Shown: positions 58,677-64,000 of the stretch, in pieces
How the letters are laid out: the number at the start of each line of letters is the position of its first letter
Position numbering within the stretch: the first letter of the stretch is position 1
Assembly (NCBI RefSeq): GCF_965229315.1
Contig: NZ_CBDDJA010000001.1
Location: 310,001 to 374,000 of the forward strand
Direction: 5' to 3'
Source: Pelomonas sp965229315
GTDB taxonomy: Bacteria > Pseudomonadota > Gammaproteobacteria > Burkholderiales > Burkholderiaceae_C
Length of the DNA stretch: 64,000 nt
Made by a program: the position numbers and the translations under genes
The notes under the pieces: model-generated
Seen by the model: only the letters and a program-made list of their open reading frames with translations
Databases searched by the model: none
What the model was told of the DNA's origin: nothing

Positions 58677-60244
58677 GTGCGCCGCCTCGCGACGCCGCCC
58701 TGTAGGGCGTAGCCGTCGCGCAGCCGCGCGGTCATCGCCTGGCGCTCGGCTTCGGCAAGCTGGCGCAGCACCTGGGTCTGAGTCGGGCGCAGACCAGCGT
58801 CCTGTTGCAGCACGAGGTCGGCCACCAGGCCCCAGTCCGCCTCCAGGTCGGCCTGCCACATCGCCGCCTCGGGCTGCAGTTCCACCAGCAGCGACCGCAG
58901 CGCCTGCGTCGCGCCCTCCGCGGTCACGAGGGCAGCCCGCTCGGGCCAGCGCCCCAGCATCGGCGCGCCGGGCGGCTGCGGCGGCCACAGTGCGCACAAC
59001 CACTGCGGCGCATGCTGGGCAACATGCATCCCGTCCGGTGCCTGCACCACTTCCGCGCTGGCGCCCGCGATGCAGCGGGCCAGCGCCGTCCAGGCATGCG
59101 GCTGCCAATGCGCCAGCAGCCGGGGATCGTGCTCGGTGGGCGGCGCCGGGATATCGATCACAGGCACCTGGGCCAAGGCCGCAGGCGGCGGACTGCCCGG
59201 CAGTTCGATGCTCCTGAGAATCTGGCGCAAATCCGTCTCGGCAGAGGGCCGCGGGGTGTGCGGCAGGCCGATGTTCCTGAGCATCTGCTGCAGGTCGGGC
59301 GCGGCGGGCGGCGGGGGCACGTGGAAATCAAGCGCCGACATTGCGGCGTCAGCTCGCGGGCACTCGACTTCAGGCTGCGCGACGCCCTCACCGCTCGGGT
59401 CAGGCACTTCTTCGGTGACAGCCGAAGCGGCAACGCCAGCCGGCGCCTCGGCCAGGTCAACGGCATCGACAGGCGCTGCTTCGGACATGGTGGGCGTGTT
59501 CGAGGGATCGGCCGCCTCTACAAGGGCAGGCACGGTCAGTGCCGGTTCCAGCGACTCGATGTCATGGGCGGGCGGATGAAGAAACGGCGCCGCCACCCCG
59601 GCATCCTCGACCAGCGGCTGAACGACCACCGGCGGGGATTCAGCCACCGGTGCCGGCTCCATCACGGCGGGCGCGGGCGACGCGGGCGGTGCTGCCTGCG
59701 GGCCCGAGTCCAGCAAGGCAAGCTCCGCCTCGTCCGCCTCGGCACTCGATGCATCAGGTGACGCAAGCCCATCATCAGGCGCTTGCCGTTCTGTCGACAC
59801 CCCCGGCTGTTGAACGTCGACGACCGGTTCCGGCTCATGGACGACATCCGACGGCAGCGGCACTTCGGGCGCTTCGGGCACCTCGGCGCGCATGACACGG
59901 GCCGAAGCGGGCCGAACGTCGACCACGTCGATGTCTTCCACATCCACCATCTCGTAGCCGCGGGCTTTCAGCCGCGTCATCTTGGCGTCGTCCAGCCCGA
60001 CGGGCCGCGGCACACGCAGCCGCAGGTCCGGCGGTTCGGGCGCGGGTGCACGCCAGCCGTCCAACGCCTGCGTCGGGTCGAAGCCGGCAGGCTCGGCGAC
60101 CCGCTTGACCAACCCGATCACCGTCCCGGCCGGCTGCGGGTCGGCCACCCGAGGCGAGCGCAGCTGCAAGTCGATGGGCGCAGGCGTCGGCGCGCGCCAG
60201 CCGTCCAGCGCTTGGGTGGGGTCGAAGGCGTCGGACTCGGCCAT
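58673..60244 (-). CDS. 523-residue Pro/Ala-rich protein with two internal repeats, unknown
   Basis: No recognisable family. Two copies of FDPTQALDGWRAPxPxPxDLxLR lie at residues 7-29 and 55-77. A long acidic, proline/alanine-rich, probably disordered part spans 100-310. A second repeat, DLQQMLRNIGLP (317-328) and DLRQILRSIELP (338-349), is followed by a folded-looking C-terminal domain (about 370-523) rich in Trp and Leu (WQPHAWTALARCIAG, APQWLCALWPPQPPG, MWQADLEADWGLVADLVLQQD). There is no signal peptide or membrane helix. It is coupled to the crotonase gene and divergent from a phosphatase. The repeats may be docking motifs for a partner protein (inference). Confidence 0.75.
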   Translation of the reverse strand: MAESDAFDPTQALDGWRAPTPAPIDLQLRSPRVADPQPAGTVIGLVKRVAEPAGFDPTQALDGWRAPAPEPPDLRLRVPRPVGLDDAKMTRLKARGYEMVDVEDIDVVDVRPASARVMRAEVPEAPEVPLPSDVVHEPEPVVDVQQPGVSTERQAPDDGLASPDASSAEADEAELALLDSGPQAAPPASPAPAVMEPAPVAESPPVVVQPLVEDAGVAAPFLHPPAHDIESLEPALTVPALVEAADPSNTPTMSEAAPVDAVDLAEAPAGVAASAVTEEVPDPSGEGVAQPEVECPRADAAMSALDFHVPPPPAAPDLQQMLRNIGLPHTPRPSAETDLRQILRSIELPGSPPPAALAQVPVIDIPAPPTEHDPRLLAHWQPHAWTALARCIAGASAEVVQAPDGMHVAQHAPQWLCALWPPQPPGAPMLGRWPERAALVTAEGATQALRSLLVELQPEAAMWQADLEADWGLVADLVLQQDAGLRPTQTQVLRQLAEAERQAMTARLRDGYALQGGVARRRT

Positions 60245-60305
60245 GGCTTTACAAGCGCGACATTGTCAGGGCTTAAGCTTGTCACCCCGCCGTCACAAAA
60301 AAGTC

Positions 60306-61994
60306 ATGTTGCACAACCGTCGCCATCTGCTGGGGCTGGCCCTCGCCGCCGCCCTGACCGCCTGCACGACAACGCCGCCCATGCCGGCTGCCGCACCTCA
60401 GCGGCCCAAGCTGCTGGTGCTCGTCGTCATCGACGGCCTGCCCATGCGGCAGGTGACCGGCTACCGCGACCAGCTCGCCCCCGACGGCTTTGCCCGCTTC
60501 CTGGACCAGGGCCGCTGGTTTGCCGATGCGCACTACGCGCACGGCCACACCGTCACCGCCGCGGGCCACTCGGTCATGCTCAGCGGCGCCTACCCGCAGC
60601 GCAGCGGCATCATCAGCAACGAATGGCGCGACCCGGCCAGCGGCGATCCGGTCTACAACACCGGCGACGCGGCCTACGTCTACCTCGACAACCCGACGGC
60701 ACCGCTGGCCGGCACCAGCCCGCGCAACCTCAAGGTCGAGACGCTGGGCGACGTGCTGCGCACGCGCTCGCCGGCCTCCAAGGTGATCGGCATCTCGGGC
60801 AAGGACCGCGGCGCCATCCTGCCGGCGGGCCACAAGGGCACCGCCTACATGTACATGGGCGAGACCGGACAGTTCACATCCAGCACCTACTACATGGCCG
60901 CGCTGCCGCAGTGGGTCAAGGACTTCAACGCCGCCAAGCCGGCCGACGCCTTCTTCAAGAAGACCTGGGCGCCGATGCTGCCAGGCTATGACTGCCCCCA
61001 GGCCGCTGCGCTCCCGTCCCCCTGCGCCTACGCCCGCTCAGTGCCGGACGGCCAGACCTGGCAGGTCGCCAGCGGCAACGGCAACCGCCTGCCGGCCATC
61101 GTCGGCGACAAGATGGACGCGCCCGGCCCGCGCTTCTACGGCAACATCCTGCCGTCGCCGTTCGGCGACGAGTTGACGCTGGCCTTCGCCCGTGCCGCCG
61201 TGAAGAACGAGCAGCTCGGCCAGCGCGACGTGCAGGACATCCTGTCCGTCAGCCTGTCCAGCCACGACTACATCAACCATGCCTTCGGCCCCGAATCGCG
61301 CCTGTCGCACGACCACCTGCTGCACCTGGACCGCTATCTCCAGGGCTTCTTCCAGTTCCTGGACAAGGAAGTGGGCGCCGGCAACTACGTGCTCGCGCTG
61401 ACGGCCGATCACGGCTTCACCGACACGCCGGAGTGGGCCGCCACGCAGGGCCGCGACGCCGGCCGCTTCACCTCGGCGCCATCGCTGGCCGCCGTGAACG
61501 GCGCGCTGGCTGCGAAGTTCGGCGTCGACAAGCTCGCGCGCGCCTTCTCCGCGGCCGGCCTGCTGCTGAACGACAAGCTGGCTGCCGAACGCGGCCTGAA
61601 CTTCGCCGACGTGCAGGCCGCCGCGCGCGAGGAACTGCTGAAGCTGCCCGGCGTGGCCGAGGTCTTCACGCGCGAGCAACTGCTGGGCAACGACACGACG
61701 ACGCCCTACCTGGAAGCCATGCGCAAGTCCTTCGACCCGACGCGCGCCGCCCAGCTGCAGATCGTGCTCAAGCCCCACTGGATCCAGAGCTACCGGGCGG
61801 GCGGCAGCTCCCACGGCAGCCCCTACCGCTACGACACCCATGTGCCGCTGCTGTTCTGGGGGCCTGGCTACGTGGGCCAGGGCGAGATGAAGGCCCGTGT
61901 CGAGATCGCCGACCTGGCGCCGACGCTGGCGGCCATTGCCGGCCTGCCCGCGCCCGCGCAGGCGCAGGGCCACGACCTCCAGCTCAAACCCTAG
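60306..61994 (+). CDS. PafA-like alkaline phosphatase-superfamily lipoprotein
   Basis: A 562-residue exported phosphatase or phosphodiesterase. The lipobox is ALTAC (C20). The metal-binding D43 lies in LVLVVIDGLPM, the likely nucleophile Thr84 in GHTVTAAGHSVMLSG, and the later zinc ligands in SLSSHDYINHAFGP, LALTADHGFTDT and GGSSHGSPYRYDTHVPLLFWG. This matches PafA-type calcium- or zinc-dependent phosphomonoesterases that release phosphate in the periplasm. The gene ends 11 bases inside the convergent gene at 61984. A stretch with TAAGCT lies about 30 bases upstream of its ATG. Confidence 0.9.
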   Translation: MLHNRRHLLGLALAAALTACTTTPPMPAAAPQRPKLLVLVVIDGLPMRQVTGYRDQLAPDGFARFLDQGRWFADAHYAHGHTVTAAGHSVMLSGAYPQRSGIISNEWRDPASGDPVYNTGDAAYVYLDNPTAPLAGTSPRNLKVETLGDVLRTRSPASKVIGISGKDRGAILPAGHKGTAYMYMGETGQFTSSTYYMAALPQWVKDFNAAKPADAFFKKTWAPMLPGYDCPQAAALPSPCAYARSVPDGQTWQVASGNGNRLPAIVGDKMDAPGPRFYGNILPSPFGDELTLAFARAAVKNEQLGQRDVQDILSVSLSSHDYINHAFGPESRLSHDHLLHLDRYLQGFFQFLDKEVGAGNYVLALTADHGFTDTPEWAATQGRDAGRFTSAPSLAAVNGALAAKFGVDKLARAFSAAGLLLNDKLAAERGLNFADVQAAAREELLKLPGVAEVFTREQLLGNDTTTPYLEAMRKSFDPTRAAQLQIVLKPHWIQSYRAGGSSHGSPYRYDTHVPLLFWGPGYVGQGEMKARVEIADLAPTLAAIAGLPAPAQAQGHDLQLKP

Positions 61995-62625
61995 CCAGCA
62001 GCACGGGGGCCGATTCACCCCAGACGGCCTCGGTCAGCTCGACCGCGCCCAGCCGCCGGCCCAGGGCCACGGCCTGGGCCGGGCCGGTGGACGGCAGCAT
62101 GACGAGCAGGCGACCGTCCTGCAGCCGCATGCAGCCGTCCTCGCCGCGGATGCGGGCCAGCACGGCCGCCGGGTCCGCTCCGACGGCCAGCGTCGCCACG
62201 GACAACGGCCACGCGCGCGGGTCGGCCAGCAAGGCCTGCAACAGCTCAAGCCCGGCCTGTGGCGGCAGCAGCCGGCCGGTCAGCGGGCGCGGCCGGGCCA
62301 GCGCGCTGATGTCCACGCCCGTGACGGCCAGGCCGCCGTCCGGCGTGCGCTGCTCCACCCACCAGAGCCGCCGGCCGTCGCGCCAGGCCTGCTCGTAGCT
62401 GCGCTGGCCGATGCGGCTGCGCCGTTCGGGCAGGTCGACCGGCCCGACGCCGGCCTGCTGCGCCGCTGCCACCATGCCGGCCCAGTCAGGCGCATCACCC
62501 GCGCCCAGACCCCAGGCGAGGCGATAGGCGGCGTTGGCCTGCTGCAGGCGGTCGCCGGCGTCGAAAAGGGCCAGCAGCAGCGGGCCGTCGGCCAGCGTCT
62601 GCCACCAGAGATCGTTTGCGTTCAC
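61984..62625 (-). CDS. PAS-like protein with vestigial GGDEF domain
   Basis: A 213-residue soluble protein. Residues 1-105 look like a PAS domain (GPLLLALFDAGDRLQQANAAYRLAWG ... GGLAVTGVDISALA). Residues 120-210 match the C-terminal half of a GGDEF domain: GCMRLQDGRLLVMLPSTGPAQAVALGRRL stands where xARLGGDEFAVLLP is expected, with the GGDEF signature lost (QDGRL). It should not make c-di-GMP and may be a sensor or partner protein. The start is a GTG at 62625. The C-terminus overlaps the phosphatase gene by 11 bases. Confidence 0.7.
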   Translation of the reverse strand: MNANDLWWQTLADGPLLLALFDAGDRLQQANAAYRLAWGLGAGDAPDWAGMVAAAQQAGVGPVDLPERRSRIGQRSYEQAWRDGRRLWWVEQRTPDGGLAVTGVDISALARPRPLTGRLLPPQAGLELLQALLADPRAWPLSVATLAVGADPAAVLARIRGEDGCMRLQDGRLLVMLPSTGPAQAVALGRRLGAVELTEAVWGESAPVLLARV

Positions 62626-62691
62626 AGGTGCGGATTCTGGCGCTTCCCGCGCGCTTCACTGCACACCGCATGCGTCTCGCCCGCCCTGCCG

Positions 62692-63489
62692 CTAGCGGCG
62701 GTGGATCTCTCCCGAGCCGCTGACGCTCTGACGCACTTGCGGCCGGCCCCCATAGCTCAGGTCACCGGACCCACTGAGCTCCGCATCCAGCTGCTCGACC
62801 ACGCCCAGCGACACATCGCCCGAGCCGTTGATGCCAACCTTGGCCGTGCGGCCTGCCAGCGAGCGGGCGTCCACGTCGCCCGAGCCGCTGATGCGCCAGG
62901 TCTGCTGTTCGGCCCGGCCTGCCATGCGCACGTCGCCCGAGCCGCTGATGCTGACGCCCAGGTCCTTCACCTCGACGAGGCCGAACTGCACGTCGCCGGA
63001 GCCTGAGACGTCCAGCTTCAGGCCATCGGCCTTGAAACGCTCGGCCTCCAGGTCGCCCGAGCCGCTCACCGAGACGGCCTGCAGCGCGCGTGCCTCGACG
63101 CGCACCACCGGCGAGCGCCTCGTCGTGAACCCGGCGTCGGGTTTCATGCGGATCACCAGACTGTCGCCCTCGATGACCGTCTCGACCAGCGGTTCGACGT
63201 TGTCGTCGGCGACGACCGTGGCCTGGTCGCTGCCCGCCTGGACCAGCTTCACATCGAAAGGGCCGTCGATGCGCAGCCGGGTGAAGGCGCCCAAGGCGCG
63301 CACCTTCTCGACCTTGACCCCCGAGCCGCGGACGCGGTTCCTGCCGCTGCCGTAGTCCATGGGGCCGTTGAAGGTCGCCGACCAGCCGTCCGCCTCCTTC
63401 TTGATGCGCAAGCGCCAGTCGTTGTCGCCGGCCAAGGCGCCGCCGGCCGCAAAGGCGGCCGCAAGGGTCAAGAGGACGAGGCGTTTCAT
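62692..63489 (-). CDS. GIN-domain (DUF2807) exported beta-solenoid protein
   Basis: A 265-residue exported protein: signal peptide MKRLVLLTLAAAFAAGGALA, then a head-GIN/DUF2807 beta-solenoid. Seven turns end in SGSGD or a close variant (SVSGSGDLE, DVSGSGDVQ, SISGSGDVR, RISGSGDVD, GINGSGDVS, ELSGSGDLS, SVSGSGEIH), about 20 residues apart. The part before it (LGAFTRLRIDGPFDVKLVQAGSDQATVVADDNV) is the conserved adhesin-like entry strand. The likely location is periplasm or cell surface and the function is unknown. It has its own leader and is divergent from the ypfJ gene, with 128 bases between. Confidence 0.9.
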   Translation of the reverse strand: MKRLVLLTLAAAFAAGGALAGDNDWRLRIKKEADGWSATFNGPMDYGSGRNRVRGSGVKVEKVRALGAFTRLRIDGPFDVKLVQAGSDQATVVADDNVEPLVETVIEGDSLVIRMKPDAGFTTRRSPVVRVEARALQAVSVSGSGDLEAERFKADGLKLDVSGSGDVQFGLVEVKDLGVSISGSGDVRMAGRAEQQTWRISGSGDVDARSLAGRTAKVGINGSGDVSLGVVEQLDAELSGSGDLSYGGRPQVRQSVSGSGEIHRR

Positions 63490-63617
63490 TCAAGGTCTCC
63501 CGGTTCTGCAACGCGGCGCAGTGTGGCGAGCCGCCTGCGCTAGCGCGCGCGCCGGGCGACGAACTGCGCTTTGGCCGCGATGGGCCGTAGGATGGGCCGA
63601 CCAGCAGGAGAGTCGTC

Positions 63618-64000
63618 ATGAAGTGGGAAGGCCAGCGAGAGAGCGACAACGTGGAGGACGTGCGCGGCAGCAGCGGCGGTGGCGCAGGCCTGCCCATCGG
63701 CGGGCGAGGCGTCGGCCTGGGCGGCATCGTCATCGCGCTGCTGGCGTCCTGGGCGTTCGGCATCAACCCGCTGACCGTGCTGGGCCTGCTGGACGGCAGC
63801 GGCGCCGGCGCGCCCGTGCAGGCGCCGGCACCCGCCCAGACCCACCCCCAGGACGCAGCCGCCCGCTTCGTCAGTGTCGTGCTGGCCGACACGGAGGACG
63901 TCTGGGGCGCCTACTTCAAGCGCTCGGGGGAGCAGTACCCCGCACCCAAGCTCGTCATTTTCCGCGGCCGCTACCCTACGGCCTGCGGCACCGGGGAGGC
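63618..64000 (+). CDS. Neutral zinc metallopeptidase YpfJ-type, N-terminal part (3' end outside window)
   Basis: The frame opens at ATG 63618 with AGGAG 7 bases before it and runs to the window end, about 127 codons. The start MKWEGQRESDNVEDVRGSSGGG is the hallmark of the YpfJ/KPN_02809 family of membrane-anchored zinc peptidases, followed by one hydrophobic helix (about residues 33-58, GVGLGGIVIALLASWAFGI). The HExxH active site lies beyond the window. It is divergent from the GIN-domain gene. Confidence 0.88.
   Translation, partial: MKWEGQRESDNVEDVRGSSGGGAGLPIGGRGVGLGGIVIALLASWAFGINPLTVLGLLDGSGAGAPVQAPAPAQTHPQDAAARFVSVVLADTEDVWGAYFKRSGEQYPAPKLVIFRGRYPTACGTGE

Noticed and set aside
62692..63489. 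Regularly spaced DNA repeats that could be taken for a CRISPR-like array
   Set aside because: They are codons of SGSGD turns in a GIN-domain beta-solenoid protein. The units vary and there are no spacers.

Overview
The window is a gapless, gene-dense stretch of very GC-rich chromosome with no rRNA, tRNA, insertion sequence, phage or CRISPR array. Gene content points to a betaproteobacterium of the order Burkholderiales, most like the Roseateles/Mitsuaria/Rubrivivax group. The markers are a trpE-trpG / trpD-trpC-ung neighbourhood next to gph, rpe, apaG and mltA, a PEP-CTERM protein, a one-chain indolepyruvate ferredoxin oxidoreductase, and a cytochrome b561-YceI-YceI operon. The genus is inferred from content, not proven.

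Layout. 1-2.5 kb: 3' end of glpK, a DUF805 membrane protein, a VOC protein and a WYL regulator. 2.5-5.2 kb: a three-gene LytS/LytTR-type signalling operon on the minus strand. 5.4-9.8 kb: two YceI proteins with cytochrome b561, an EamA exporter, and an M50 protease coupled to a DUF2167 protein. 10-14.8 kb: a lipoprotein, the large indolepyruvate oxidoreductase and a divergent Lrp-type regulator. 14.8-23.6 kb: a GNAT/aminotransferase fusion, a second EamA exporter, a PEP-mutase-like enzyme, methylglyoxal synthase, a c-di-GMP enzyme with a dead GGDEF, a 54-residue basic protein and a large FAD protein. 23.6-26.7 kb: a tightly overlapping five-gene operon (small protein, cytochrome c, desaturase, SRPBCC membrane protein, GT51-like remnant). 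27-33.4 kb: mltA, a 35-residue membrane peptide, the gcr-type membrane protein, apaG, a periplasmic binding protein, tag, rpe and a low-molecular-weight phosphatase. 33.4-39.6 kb: an RND efflux pair and psuK-psuG. 39.7-47.6 kb: gph, a chalcone-isomerase-like protein and the trp region with ltaE and dinB inside it. 47.7-48.6 kb: two small secreted proteins. 48.6-56.5 kb: a LysR regulator divergent from a hydrolase-like protein and a complete RND efflux operon. 56.5-64 kb: tdk between two paralogous Cys4 miniproteins, a crotonase coupled to a repeat-bearing unknown protein, a PafA-like phosphatase, a PAS/vestigial-GGDEF protein, a GIN-domain protein and the start of ypfJ.

The strongest regulatory find is a 27-codon leader peptide with three clustered Trp codons and nested hairpins ahead of trpE. 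It was not part of the obvious gene set and looks like a transcription attenuator. A second pattern across the window is a -10-like hexamer sitting 6-9 GC-rich bases before ATG, with no Shine-Dalgarno, at several genes (rpe, psuK, trpL and others). This suggests leaderless transcription. Several proteins look like decommissioned enzymes: a hydrolase with its nucleophile changed to Glu, a truncated GT51 fold, two degenerate GGDEF domains and a crotonase lacking both catalytic glutamates. These are the best leads for undescribed biology here.
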